Shown here piece by piece: positions 1-9,897 of a stretch of DNA of 22,768 nt. The stretch covers positions 1-22,768 of the forward strand of contig JALMLS010000267.1 of the NCBI GenBank assembly GCA_038496445.1, written 5' to 3'. The notes under the pieces were generated by a model. That model was not told the DNA's origin and did no database searches. It saw nothing but the letters and a program-made list of their open reading frames with translations. This DNA comes from Trichosphaerium sp. ATCC 40318 (taxonomy: Eukaryota; Discosea; Flabellinia; Trichosidae). Position 1 is the stretch's first letter. Each line of letters begins with the position of its first letter. Both the position numbers and the translations under genes were made by a program.

Positions 1-1263
1 CGACCTGACACATGCGTTATTTGGGTGACGCTCATGGAGATATCAACACCCCAATGACTTCTGGTGAGAAAAGGAGAAAAATGTCAACAACTTATTTTCT
101 AAACTTTTATTAGAACTCTGGACATACGGCATGCCTGTCGCTGCGTTACTTGGTACGACGCCCATATACGCCCATAGCGTTTAAACTAACGATTTTTAAG
201 GCGAATTCACTAAAGAAGACATGGACGCAGAGGGACTCGCTTGGTTTAGAACCTAGACTAGATCCAAAGCGTATTGTACGCTTTTTAGCCAAAATAAGTA
301 ACAAAAAAATTGCCAATTTCCGTTGGTAATTTCTGTCACAATCAACAGTTTTATGTATTGTGAACGTATGGATATACTCTGATACACTTTGAATAGGCGT
401 ATATTGGTCTGAGAGATATTGATCAAGGTGAAAAGGAAATAATCAAACGACTTGGAATAGCAACATACACAATGCACGAAGTTGATAAATATGGCATGGA
501 TAGTGTTGTTCGTATGGCATTAGATAAAATTAATCCTGATAGAGGTATAACCAAATCAATTTAAAGTCACAAAATCACAAGTTTTTTCGTTAATTTTTTT
601 TTTTCTTGTGAATTTTTTTTCTCGACATTGATGATACTTATTCGCGTAATAGTTCGTCCCATTCATGTCAGTTTTGATGTTGACGGATTAGACCCAGAGC
701 AAGCTCCATCGACAGGTAAACTAGACAAATATTACATCACACTAACGCCATCAAAAAGGCACAAAGGTTTTAGGTCTGACTGACTTATGCTCGAGAAGCC
801 AGGTATTATGACTCGAAGTAGTTAAGACCCGTCTATTCAGGTACGCAATTAAACTCATGTGATGCAGTACTTTCAGTACAACTCCTCAAACCCATCTCGA
901 TCGTAAAAACCAAAAAAAGAATATACGAAAAGTTTGATTTTTTTCTATTTCCAAAAAATGATGTTATAACATCAGAAAACAGCTAAAAAACGCCGGAAAC
1001 ATCGGGAACACACTTTCCAAGTATATAACCGGTTGTTATCGCACGTACTTTTTTGATTAATACTGATGTTGTGGTCTTTTTTGGAGAAAGTTGGTAAACT
1101 TTTACATACTAACATCCCAAATAGATCAATGGATCTTGTTGAGATCAACCCTATAGAATCACCTGCATACTTTAATTATGGAGATGAACGTGTAAATCTA
1201 ACAGTTGCAGTTGGTATGGAGCTTGTACTATGCGCTCTAGGCCATACACTGTTCGGTCTTTAA
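1..1263 (+). pseudogene. Arginase (ureohydrolase family), 5' end outside window, two frame breaks
   Basis: Arginase hydrolyses arginine to ornithine and urea with a two-manganese centre. Exons I support: before 1-63, 114-152, 201-275, 397-544, 653-715, 759-802 and 1087-1263 (TAA). Visible motifs are the metal-binding DAHGD (27-41), AYIGLRDID with MHEVDKYG (397-490), DVDGLDP followed by a STGT/GLT stretch (674-780), and the C-terminal DLVEINP. Introns 64-113, 153-200, 276-396 and 545-652 keep phase. Two places do not. Near base 25 the upstream VIW and downstream DAHGD lie in different frames. Exon 201-275 has one base too many (about 245-255). A tandem GACTGACT at 776-783 sits where an RE-containing motif reads in a different frame. 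Either this is a young pseudogene or the assembly has indels here; the spliced frame is otherwise open. A polyadenylation-like AATAAA lies at about 1370. Confidence 0.8.
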
Positions 1264-1849
1264 GAAAATCGACATCTTTGATGATGTTTTTTGTTTGTTT
1301 TCTTTTTGGTTGTCAAGCGGATTAACGCGCTAGCGCTTCGAGTAGCGTGATGCTATATACCGCAATGTGAAATAAAGACTTAAAATAGCCAATTAAAGCC
1401 GTTTTTTCTGGCTTCTGTGCTTCAAATCAATTTTGTTTCAATTTCGTTATTAACAACGCACATCACACTCCGGTAATCAACACTCACGTATATATACCTC
1501 TAAAAGGGTAACGACACAAAAAAAAAAAACATCACTCATTGCGTCATCTGTATTTCAATTCATTACACAATTATTTGTCGGCTTACTGCATCACCTGGCA
1601 CATCACACATATGTGCTCTATTGTTACTGTATTCAGAGGGCTAACAACTTTCACCATGAAGTCTTCAAAACCTATGGTAATTTTCTTCCGCAGATGTAAA
1701 AAAAAAAAAAATTTATCAAATTGTTCTTGGTTTGGAGTGTTGGGTTGCCTCTGGTGGCGTAACATACACAACAAATGAACCTGGCTGCAAACTCCTAGTA
1801 GATACGAATAATAATTGTATTATAGCCAAGAACGCCCATACGACCTCAG
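1264..1849. other. Intergenic region between arginase and F-box gene
   Basis: It holds an AATAAA about 105 bases after the arginase stop and A-runs near 1520 and 1699. There is a weak open stretch (about 1718-1858) with normal-looking amino-acid use but no defensible start or splice sites. I see no RNA gene or repeat. Confidence 0.4.
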
Positions 1850-2830
1850 ATGGGTAATAAGTCATCTCCGCACAAGAAATTAAAGCAAGTACCGAAGGAT
1901 GCAAGCTTTAGCGAAGAATTTCAAACCCCTAAAGTATCGATTGCGCTTGTCAAAACTTCACCGGATGCAGGTAAACTATAATGAACCTCCTTTTGGTGGT
2001 ATTTGTTTTTTTTGCTAACCAAACCAAGGTTTTCCTCTCCCACTCGAGGTGGTAGTGCGCATACTAGTAATGTTACCGGTTAACGACGTTGTACTCAGCG
2101 TTGCACGCGTGAATAAGTTTTGCTACACATGCAGTCTCTCTGGGGTGCGTCACACGACAGGGCATTTGTTTGCAACAAAAGCGCAATTATTCAAGCCGAT
2201 TTTTTCACAATCTGACCCAATAATTTGGTTTCGGCTCTGATCTTTTCCCAAACGCATTTAACACATTCTCCGACTCATCGTCTGCGTTTTTAGGCTTTAT
2301 GGAAACCAGCATACTTTACCTTGCTTAATGGTGGAGTACATGTGACTGCTATACCAAACATGCCTGGTACGTAACCAGCTCGTTTTTACGGTAAAAAATT
2401 GCTTCGCACGTTTTTTTTATTCAGGAGTTGTATTTTAGCTCCAACTTTATGCCTGACAGTGCTAACTAGGTAACTATGACGGAAAATGGCGTTTTAATGT
2501 ACAACATGTAATCGCGTATGATTGCACCTTAGCAGATGAAAAAGGCGATGATATTTGGCGAGCGATATATAAGAGCCGTCGTGCTGAGATTTTTGAAAAG
2601 GTAGCGACACAACGAAAGCCGGGATTGCGCAATTTCCGACTTTTTTTTTTTTTTCTGAGCACAACTACGCGCGTTATCAAAGTGTTATAAATGTTCTACG
2701 TACTGTAAATACTAACTCAACGTAGTCCGTGGCACTATTAAAGTATGCGGCAACAACAGACAAGGTAAAGGCCATTGTTAAAGTTAAAAAGTGCCCACAT
2801 CCTTTCACACAGTACGTTTATCGATATTAA
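1850..2830 (+). CDS. Small F-box protein, 196 aa, six exons
   Basis: The F-box recruits SKP1 in SCF ubiquitin ligases. Exons: 1850-1970, 2029-2144, 2294-2366, 2470-2600, 2660-2704 and 2726-2830; lengths sum to 591 bases with all phases matching. The protein begins MGNKSS, so N-myristoylation of Gly2 is possible. An F-box-like segment (residues about 41-79, PLPLEVVVRILVMLPVNDVV, ending CYTCS) is followed by ALWKPAYF, the usual W/Y position just after an F-box. The rest is basic and unrecognised. Acceptor 2655-2659 follows a 14-T tract. The last intron is either 21 nt (2705-2725, GTAAAT with TACTAAC inside) or about 42 nt if a GTTATA donor is used; both keep frame. No SPRY or repeat domain is seen. 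Confidence 0.72.
2705..2725 (+). other. Candidate 21-nt intron
   Basis: Reads GTAAATACTAACTCAACGTAG: a donor, a TACTAAC branch sequence and a TAG acceptor in 21 bases. Unspliced, the final TAG would end the F-box frame; removing it joins two open exons in phase 0. The alternative is a longer intron from an upstream GTTATA donor. Confidence 0.5.
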
Positions 2831-3089
2831 TTAAAGAATATACATCTGCTTAATTAATTAATTCCCCGACGTTGTTCACGTCAACATTTTCCCAATCTTT
2901 TTTTGTCTCAACACAACACCCGAGTTTTTTGTGTGTTTTTTTTTTTTTGAAATGATCGAGTTGAGAAGTACTTTTCTGAAAACACAAATTTTGTTTGTGG
3001 GGTAATTAGTCTGTTTTCAAGAAAACGTGAGAATTCGTTTTTTTTCTCACTTTTTTTTTTCTTCGATAGGATTTTTTTCGACCAAAAGG

Positions 3090-3570
3090 ATGTACAAAGT
3101 AAGGACGTTGTTGAAGGGGGGAAATAATAGAGGTGGTACATCCTCATGGTATAATATGGTGTCACAGGTGTGGTATGTGATGGAAATGCGTACTGCAAAG
3201 TATATCGAGTATACTCCAGTAGATCTAAGTCATACACAATCAAAACGTTATACAGGGTCTAAATCAAAACTTACAGCCGAGCAAATTCGGGGTACGTTTG
3301 CAAGTAGTTATAACCTAAACAAAAAAGAGGCCAACTGCCATTTTTGACGGTCTTAAAATTTCAATGGGTTTCTTTTTTACCCTACAAAGTCACCTTCTAC
3401 GTGCAGATTTCTTACCCTGAGATTGGGCTAAAAAGCAATTGAAACCAATACAGAATACTGATATTGTTTTAGCGAAGAAACTAAAGCACAAGCAAGAGCA
3501 TGAAGCTAAAAAACCAGAGATTGTGAGTGCTAAATGGAAAATGTACAGACGGCCGCCCCCTAAGAGATAA
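3090..3570 (+). CDS. Unrecognised basic protein, 116 aa, two exons
   Basis: I do not recognise this gene. Exons 3090-3291 and 3422-3570 join in phase 1 across a 130-base intron whose acceptor is CCCTGAG after a pyrimidine stretch. Across the junction the protein reads LTAEQIR-DWAKKQLKP, a plausible helix, then a Lys-rich stretch and the ending KMYRRPPPKR. The second exon ends in TAA at 3568-3570, inside a predicted fold. The frame stays open upstream of the first ATG to 3027 through poly-T, which is more likely an intron end (TTCGATAG at about 3062-3069) than coding, so further 5' exons are possible. No signal peptide or membrane segment is seen. Confidence 0.45.
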
Positions 3571-3605
3571 CAAATCTCTGCGTAATACCGCAAAGAAAGG
3601 GGCGG
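3553..3605 (+). other. Possible three-stem RNA fold overlapping a stop codon
   Basis: A 7-bp outer stem pairs 3553-3559 (CCGCCCC) with 3599-3605 (GGGGCGG). It encloses a 6-bp hairpin (3563-3568 with 3574-3579) and a short GCG/CGC pairing (3580-3582 with 3589-3591). It is GC-rich against an AT-rich background. At 53 bases it is too short for a tRNA and lacks recognisable D and T arms. Confidence 0.35.
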
Positions 3606-4128
3606 TACGTAGCAGATGAGAAAAAAAAGAAAAAGATTTACCTCAAAACTACAACCAGAAGAGAAAAAACATGTGAGAACAATAGCAGACCTTGGCAAAA
3701 CAGATAGACCAATCCTGCCTTCAAAACATGCTTTTTTTTTTTTTGTAAATATCACTTTCATGCTACAACAGAAAAGAAGGGTATTGTGTGTATTGTGATG
3801 TAGGAAACGAGAATTTAAATGTGTAAAGTGTAAGGAGTATAAATGTAAAAAAAAAAAATCCACCAAAAAAAAAACAGAAAAAAAAAACTCGAAAATAAAA
3901 CACTGTATTGTGCTTTTTACAAAAATCTCGTTTGTTTAAGATTGTAAACTACTTCGAAGGTTATAGTGTACAATAAACTGGGAAGCAGGTTTGAAGGTAT
4001 TTGGGATGCGGAGTTCCTGTTTGTGAAGCAAAATATTAGACCAATTTTTGTGCTTTTAAGGTTTGTGTCACGTGATTGCGGAGTTTATTTTTTTGTAAAT
4101 CTCCATTGCGTTATTTGCTTGTTCTATT
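3571..4128. other. Region with uncertain coding remnants
   Basis: A short Lys/Arg-rich open frame starts at 3616 and breaks at a 14-T tract (about 3732). Further on (about 3800-3850) a CVKCKEYKC-like cysteine pattern is out of frame with it. These could be remnants of a zinc-knuckle protein or transposase, but no model holds. Long A-runs follow at 3848-3888. The rest up to the repeat arm at 4129 holds nothing I can support. Confidence 0.35.
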
Positions 4129-4368
4129 GTCCGGCTTCTTCTCTTGAAACTAAGAAAGAAGATATGTCAAAGAACTACTCACCATCGAGTCTTAAAATCA
4201 AAAGATAAAACAGCCTGAAATTCTCATTTTTTTCCAACAATCAATACTTATTGTTTCCACTTTGTCATAATACACGTGCCTCCAATCATAATACCATCAC
4301 TACCAATTAAACGTACACCAAATAAATATGTACCACCTTGGTAAAGCAAATTACCACAAAACGCTGGC
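4129..4368 (+). repeat. Inverted repeat arm A (240 bp)
   Basis: The reverse complement of this stretch equals 6012-6251 base for base over 240 positions by direct comparison. Its boundaries are sharp: flanking bases differ at once on both sides. On the minus strand it carries a copy of the SPRY-like exon and two intron segments of the F-box/SPRY gene, placed just downstream of the glycosyltransferase. It probably arose by duplication from arm B. Confidence 0.93.
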
Positions 4369-5305
4369 TTTTTGTGAATCCATACTGCGTGGGATATCGC
4401 GTAAAGAAAGAAAGAAAATCGAAATACGGATTAAACGACGTACTTCTCCGCTAAAAATACGAGGTTTAAGTTTGCATACTCTTTTCAAGGTTTTTTTATA
4501 CTTGTTTCCATTTCTCATTATATATTCCATTAATCCACCTGATATTACGTACCCCGAACCACCTTATATAGGGTATTAGTAATATCTACAAAATAGAAAA
4601 GACGTTGATATAGCACCTTCACAGTAAGGTATTTTTTTAACTTTTAGTCTTCCAATAAAGTGTCTTTCTCTCCAATTGTATCCATCAAGTGTTTTAAGCA
4701 AGTTATGTATAACTACCAGTGTGTCATCGTCAATCTTTATATACCATTTTTTATTTGGATATAGTCTATGAGCATCAAGAAGTGCGAGTGGTACTCTCCT
4801 AAGTAGTCTAGATTTTTTTATTAATCTGTTGCAAAAAAAAAAAAACCACCTAGCCAAGTAAGTACCTCTTGCCCATCTCTTTTACGCGTAGTACGCGTGC
4901 CTCTGGCATATTCTTTAATTTTTTATCTGAGTAAAAAACAATAGATTTCTTAGGCACGTGTTTGTACCATGTGTCTTTCATTATCGATAGTCTTTCACTT
5001 GTCACTTTACCTGAATAAAAGGTACGCTTAGAATAAATGTATCTTCTACCAGTTCCACGTGCGTACTTGTAAAAACGATAAAAAGAATATCATCAATGTC
5101 ATAAGGCTCATGACGCTTTGTTTCACTACTTCACAGTGAGTGGAGCTTGATTTTATCCTCGCTAGTTAACAAGAAAGCTAAATAAGTCGTACCTTTGAAT
5201 AAATAAAGCTAGAAGTATAGACGCAATCAAATACAGTGACACCACTACAATACCTCCAAGTATACGTGATTTTAACGGTTTCAGCCGTTTACGTCTTCGT
5301 ATCAT
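4248..5305 (-). CDS. GT31-type (Fringe/beta-1,3-galactosyltransferase-like) type II membrane glycosyltransferase
   Basis: Likely a Golgi enzyme that adds a sugar from a UDP donor. Exons, minus strand: 5305-5193, 5125-4866, 4825-4617, 4562-4502, then uncertain. Exon 1 encodes MIRRRKRLK followed by a roughly 20-residue hydrophobic signal-anchor. Later come DDILFIVF, the RLSIMKDTW strand, IVFYSD, the donor/metal motif KIDDDT (about 4727-4744) and GGSGYVIS, in the usual GT31 order. Exon 2 needs one extra base in a T-run (about 5070-5085) to join its two conserved halves. The 3' end is unclear: weak exon 4450-4428 may splice into arm A, giving an open frame to TAA at 4248 made of SPRY-gene sequence. 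The conserved C-terminal GT31 part is not visible, so the gene may be truncated or fused. Its start lies 204 bases from the divergent F-box gene. Confidence 0.75.
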
Positions 5306-5509
5306 CAACACAAAAGGTACATTGACTTAGATTTAACGACCAGGCCTCACATACAGTTAATTCATTTTCACCTTTGATTTCTCAAACCAGCTTTGACTTT
5401 TGTTGAAAAAAAGCTGTTTCAAAATTTTTCTTGTCTTCTTAAATAGGCTGATTGTATTCGTATTTTCTGTAAGAGCTCTGTATAGCGTATAGTGTAATAA
5501 CAGAGCGTA
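5306..5509. promoter_or_regulatory. Shared divergent promoter region (inferred)
   Basis: Only 204 bases separate the start codons of the minus-strand glycosyltransferase and the plus-strand F-box/SPRY gene. The region is AT-rich with a T-run near 5415. No specific site such as CACGTG is present, so the role is inferred from position alone. Confidence 0.4.
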
Positions 5510-6949
5510 ATGGGTAAGTTATTGCGAAAGTCTTGGTCTATAAATATTAATTGCTGTTAGAAACGCTTCCAGCAGAAGTAATGCTGTACTTACTAGAGGT
5601 TGCGGATATTGAAACGCTTGTTCATACTATTTCAGTATGATTTGTTTTGCGCTTTAGAATACGCCCTAACGTTGCTTACAGGTGTCATCACTATTTAACG
5701 GTATTTTAACGCATGAGGGTTACAATTTGACAGCAAGGATAAAGTGTTACAGGTTTATCGCTACAATTACTTCTATACGCTTACTGCAGCGTAGAGAATA
5801 CGGTTTTAAAGAAAATACGTCAAAATTATCTTGGAAAGGCCTCTACTCGAGTTTAAGTGCGTTAAAACGTATCTCTACATCTTACTAATGTTTTTAAGGT
5901 GATGATAGATTCATACTCACTGATTATGCAAAGTCTCACGTTGAGTTTTTTGAGGATAAAGATTATAAAGATGCTATTTGTGGAAGACTAATTAAAGAAG
6001 ATGATGAAGGGGCCAGCGTTTTGTGGTAATTTGCTTTACCAAGGTGGTACATATTTATTTGGTGTACGTTTAATTGGTAGTGATGGTATTATGATTGGAG
6101 GCACGTGTATTATGACAAAGTGGAAACAATAAGTATTGATTGTTGGAAAAAAATGAGAATTTCAGGCTGTTTTATCTTTTGATTTTAAGACTCGATGGTG
6201 AGTAGTTCTTTGACATATCTTCTTTCTTAGTTTCAAGAGAAGAAGCCGGACTTTTCCCTCAACTTGGTTCTAACTCACACGGATGGAGTTTTACAATGGA
6301 TGTATGTTAATGTTTTATTGTATTTTTGTTGATATTCGACTTTAAGGTAGAATGGTCTTTTACGGGTGGAAATTGGAAAGCAACAAACCAAACTGTTGAT
6401 AAAGATGGTAAGCACATTAAATCAAATATTCGGTTTCTTGTCCGCCACTTGTGTGACCTCAAAAGAAGAAAATATAGTACTCCTTCACTTGTATTCATAT
6501 AAATATCTAGGTATTTTATTTATAGTATATGATAGTACAATGGATATTATGTTTTGTTATGATAAAACAGGAAAGAAGAAGGCATCACTTGAAGACTTAT
6601 ATGTAGAGCCAGACGATATTTTAAGAATTCATACTTCATTATGGCATGTTGGTGACTTTGGACAGGTATGTAATTATTGAACACTTAAAGCGAAAACATA
6701 TCACATTTTTTTTGATCAAAGGATTTGTTGATATTAAAGTGAACTCATCACAGTTTCAATACTTTGTATATTCTTAGTTAGTTTGCAAAGTATTGAACTG
6801 CCACTAAGATACAGGCGTGTAATTAAATAAATTTTTAGGGGCTATTCTGTTGGACATTAACAAGAGAGGAGAAAGAAAGTAATGATATCCGAACAGATAT
6901 AAGTGGGATATTAAAGAATCGTGGTTTCGTTCAAACACCAAAACTATAA
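5510..6949 (+). CDS. F-box / SPRY-like protein, 279 aa, ten exons
   Basis: Probable SCF substrate adaptor: an F-box for SKP1, then a SPRY/B30.2-like binding domain. Exons: 5510-5513, 5561-5634, 5682-5868, 5899-5979, 6017-6104, 6190-6197, 6231-6301, 6347-6407, 6511-6665 and 6839-6949; the lengths sum to 840 bases with every phase matching. The first coding exon is only ATGG; splicing gives METLPAEVMLYLLEV, the F-box start. The SPRY-like part runs from GGTYLFGVRLIGSDGIMIGG (residues about 124-143) through GSNSHGWSF to DSTMDIMFCYDKTG, in the order of SPRY strands, though the match is distant. The 8-base exon 6190-6197 is inferred; a longer exon from a CAG at about 6165 would also keep frame. Intron 5869-5898 is only 30 bases. 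Exons 5-7 lie in inverted repeat arm B. Confidence 0.7.
6012..6251 (+). repeat. Inverted repeat arm B (240 bp)
   Basis: Identical in reverse complement to 4129-4368. It begins inside the fourth intron of the F-box/SPRY gene and ends inside exon 7. Splice phases agree across both edges, so this arm looks like the original copy. The spacer between arms is 1643 bases. Confidence 0.93.
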
Positions 6950-6956
6950 ACCAAGG

Positions 6957-7581
6957 ACTCCCTTTGTTTATTTAACTATTGACACTAGTACGGTTATGAG
7001 GTATTCAACTTCATTTTTTTAATAAGGGTACAGCGTAGACATTTCAGTTCAAAGATTATCTGCTAAAGGGCAAATCGGGGATTCTGATTTTGTCTTTACT
7101 GTAGCGCTGTTTTCTAACAAACACCTGTTCTCACTACTAAAATACAAGTGTTAAATTGGAGTTCCTACGTTCTATATACCTGTCAGTAGTTCCTGACAAT
7201 GTTAAACTCGAACAGAATTACTCCTTTGAGTGGGTACTAAATACAAATCTGCAACCTTTTTTTGTCTTTAGTTTTGAACAGAATACCGTTTCCATTGAAG
7301 ATGGAACATTTGTTTCGTTGACTGAAAATGATTGTCTCAGCAAAGGACACAATGCAACAAAGTCAATGGCATTACATCCCTGTTCGTTTTTCGAATTAAC
7401 AAATGCATTATACTATGCTTCAAACACATTTACAGTTCACGAGTCTTCTCAGAATAACACAATAGTGGATCTAGAGCCAATAAAGAGTGAGCGTATTTAC
7501 TTCCAAAAGGGCTTTGTAACAAAGTCGCCCAATCTAATTACACTAGCGTATTTTTTAATGCACACTCAGTTAAGTCACTAA
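6957..7581 (+). CDS. Unrecognised coding stretch, gene structure unresolved
   Basis: I do not recognise this gene. The strongest part is 7141-7581, an uninterrupted frame of about 146 codons ending at TAA 7579-7581, rich in Asn, Ser, Phe and Thr, with several possible N-glycosylation sites (NYS, NAT, NNT), as in an extracellular protein. No in-frame ATG opens it, so it is probably a 3' exon. Just upstream, 7022-7140 (YSVDISVQRLSAKG onward) also looks coding but ends in a frame shifted by one base near 7140. I found no intron with matching phases. Either a splice is missed or there is an indel. No hydrophobic leader is seen in these pieces. Confidence 0.4.
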
Positions 7582-7624
7582 AAATAACACGTGCTCAAAC
7601 TGCAATGCATCTCAGCTTATTAAC

Positions 7625-8889
7625 ATGGTAGTTAAACCCATGGGCTTGATAGTTAAACTAGGGATAGTATTCGCAATGTGCTGCGCTATAACTTTTTGTA
7701 TTTCGCTTGTTCTTTCAATTCCAACATCAAACATGAAGGTTAACCCTCTATACTACGAGTACGTCGACACTAGAGGCTTCGATGTACATAACGCCGATAT
7801 TGACGCTTCAAACTGCGCTCTATGTACTGAATCAACGGATGTCCATCTAAAAAAGCGTAAATTCATTGTAGACGGTCCTAAGCATCAATACAAAACAATA
7901 ATTAGAGAAGCACGTGGCTTAACTTCAACTTTGAGTCCTAACACATTATAGGCCACTTTAATACCTTCTAAGACTGCAGTGGTCTCAATCGATATGTGGG
8001 ACAATCACTGGTGTCCTGACGATAAAGCACGAGCTCTGGCGCTTGCTCCAATTGTAAACATTACACTCAACGCAGCCAGAGCGAAAGGTACTTTATTGGG
8101 AAACAATCACGTGTGTTCTTATTTTTGATAGGGATACAGGTCATTCACGCACCTGCTGATATTCTAGGTTTTTATAGAAGACATCCTGCTCGTATACGTG
8201 CATATAGACTTAGACATGGATGCCCAAAAGAAGAATTAAAAAAAAATATGGTAGAGTATGTTATGTCACGTGTCTTTATATATAGCACTTTGTTTACTAG
8301 TGGAGCAACATGCTAATTATTATTGCAGATGGAAACCACCAAAATTACCTGCATTTGAACTCACAAAGTGTTTTAACAAAGAGGCTAACCCAACAATGGT
8401 ATGGACACGTATTAATCCAGATATCCATGTTGACAACGAAGATTTTTTGAGTATGTATTTGAGATTGTACTTACTATTAACAAAACTGCACTAGTTGATC
8501 CTGATCACGAGACAGAGTTGTTTTGCTTGCTTCATAAGCTAAGTATGTAACTTCATTCCAAATGCAATAGCGTGAAATGTGAGCCTTAATTTTGTTTTAG
8601 AAATCGATACTATCATCTATGTTGGCATTCATTCCAATTATTGTGTTACTAATAGACCTGCTGGTATGGTAAAAGCAAGGCAACATGGATTTAATACAAT
8701 AATAGTACGCCCTTTCATCACGTGATTGTTTTCTTTATAGAACCTTGTTTTGAACTGAAACTCCATCTTTAACATAGGTGCCTGAAGCGACACAATGTAG
8801 TAACAATCCAGAAGAACCTCCATACTTGAACAATGATCTTGCTTGTGATATTGCAATCAGGTTTATAGAGAGTCATATTGCTACTGAAG
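7625..8889 (+). CDS. Isochorismatase-like cysteine hydrolase with N-terminal membrane anchor
   Basis: The family (isochorismatase, nicotinamidase and relatives) uses an Asp-Lys-Cys triad. The protein opens with a hydrophobic segment (LGIVFAMCCAITFCISLVLS), a signal-anchor or signal peptide. The catalytic domain has VSIDMWDNHWC (7979-8011), IQVIHAPADILGFYRRHPAR, MVWTRINPDI and VGIHSNYCVTNRPAGM, with Cys at the nucleophile position. Exons 7952-8087, 8132-8255, 8329-8450, 8495-8542, 8601-8704 and 8778-8889 agree in phase. The first junction does not: the exon from 7625 stays open to a TAG at 7949-7951. Either GTGGCT at 7912 splices to an acceptor at about 7975 in phase 1, dropping a conserved-looking strand, or there is an indel. 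The end is unresolved: a last exon from about 9009 could run to TAA at 9159. The true substrate cannot be told. Confidence 0.75.
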
Positions 8890-9159
8890 GTGCTCTTATT
8901 AACACCTCTTAAAAGCTTATTTTTTCAATACTTATCAAATGTACAAACTTCCATGTTTAATAAAGAGCAGTATGTATGTAATGCTCATCTCGATTTCTGT
9001 CTTCAAGGGTGTCGTAACGGTGGAAAGGGACATTCATTACTTCCCTCCAAAACAAGGTCAAGCGTGACTTTGTACTTTGTAGGCGCTCATTTGCCTTCAC
9101 ACTTCAAGAAAAACGCAATTTACTTTGCATCTTTGTTTATCGTTAATTTACAACCATAA

Positions 9160-9491
9160 ATAGAAAAAACATTATTTATCTTTAAGTTAACATGCATACA
9201 GATGAACGGGAATTTGTCTAGTGGTATAATTAAGGACCCATACATGATCAATTACGCGTACAGTACATCCTGCATTGCATTCCTTTGTTCACTTAAACGA
9301 GCCGAAAGGGAAAAACAAGAATATCAAGTAAGGCAAGCTCTGATGCATGTATTTATCTGAAAACACACAGTTTAAACTAGTGCAATCAATATTACATTGG
9401 CAACCAAACACCCCTTCTTAAGGAACGAAGAACAATAGCGTTTAAGTTGTTTTCAAAAAAATAACAAACTATTACTCTATACGCACGTGAT
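9160..9491. other. Region between hydrolase genes with one small ORF
   Basis: It contains a 52-codon frame at 9202-9360 (MNGNLSSGIIKDPYM onward) whose ATG directly follows a good acceptor (GTTAAC..ATACAG), so it may be an unassigned exon or a tiny gene. A CACGTG lies at 9484, eight bases before the start codon of the next gene. Confidence 0.35.
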
Positions 9492-9897
9492 ATGCGCCAG
9501 ATACTTTTATTCGCTTTATTAGGATTTTTATCCGTTATAGCTATGCCTGAATTTTCTTGGGATACACCTCCTGTGTTTGTACACATGTGTCAACGCTCGG
9601 GAGCGTTTAATAAAAGCCAAGTCGAGTATTTAGCGCGATACCCTATTGTCACCATTGAGAAAGGCCAAGGTACGTTTTTATACCCTTATACTCGGCCTCT
9701 ATGACGCTCATTGATTTGATTAACTCTATGACAAGGTATTGAGACTGGTAACCCAGCTGAGGTCGAAATAGAAAAGGCTGCAGCACAAGTTAAAGAAGCT
9801 AACCCAAAAGCTTATGTAATATTCTACTACAACCTTGTGTTGGACTGGGCTTTCTACAATGCGCATAAAATAATGTTAAAGAACCCTGATTGGTGGC

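Noticed and set aside
2660-2704. Poly-phenylalanine from the T-run near 2641 in the F-box gene
   Set aside because: The T-run is the pyrimidine tract of an intron (2601-2659) that splices in phase 0.
3553-3605. A tRNA gene, because of the 7-bp outer stem
   Set aside because: Only 53 bases long, with no D-arm, T-arm or anticodon layout.
3390-3866. 158-codon minus-strand open frame
   Set aside because: Driven by A-runs on the plus strand, Phe/Leu/Ser-biased, no recognisable domain, and overlaps a better-supported plus-strand exon.
5126-5192. TGA inside what first looked like exon 2 of the glycosyltransferase, suggesting TGA recoding
   Set aside because: Moving the acceptor to GTGAAGTAG at 5126 keeps phase 2 and removes the TGA.
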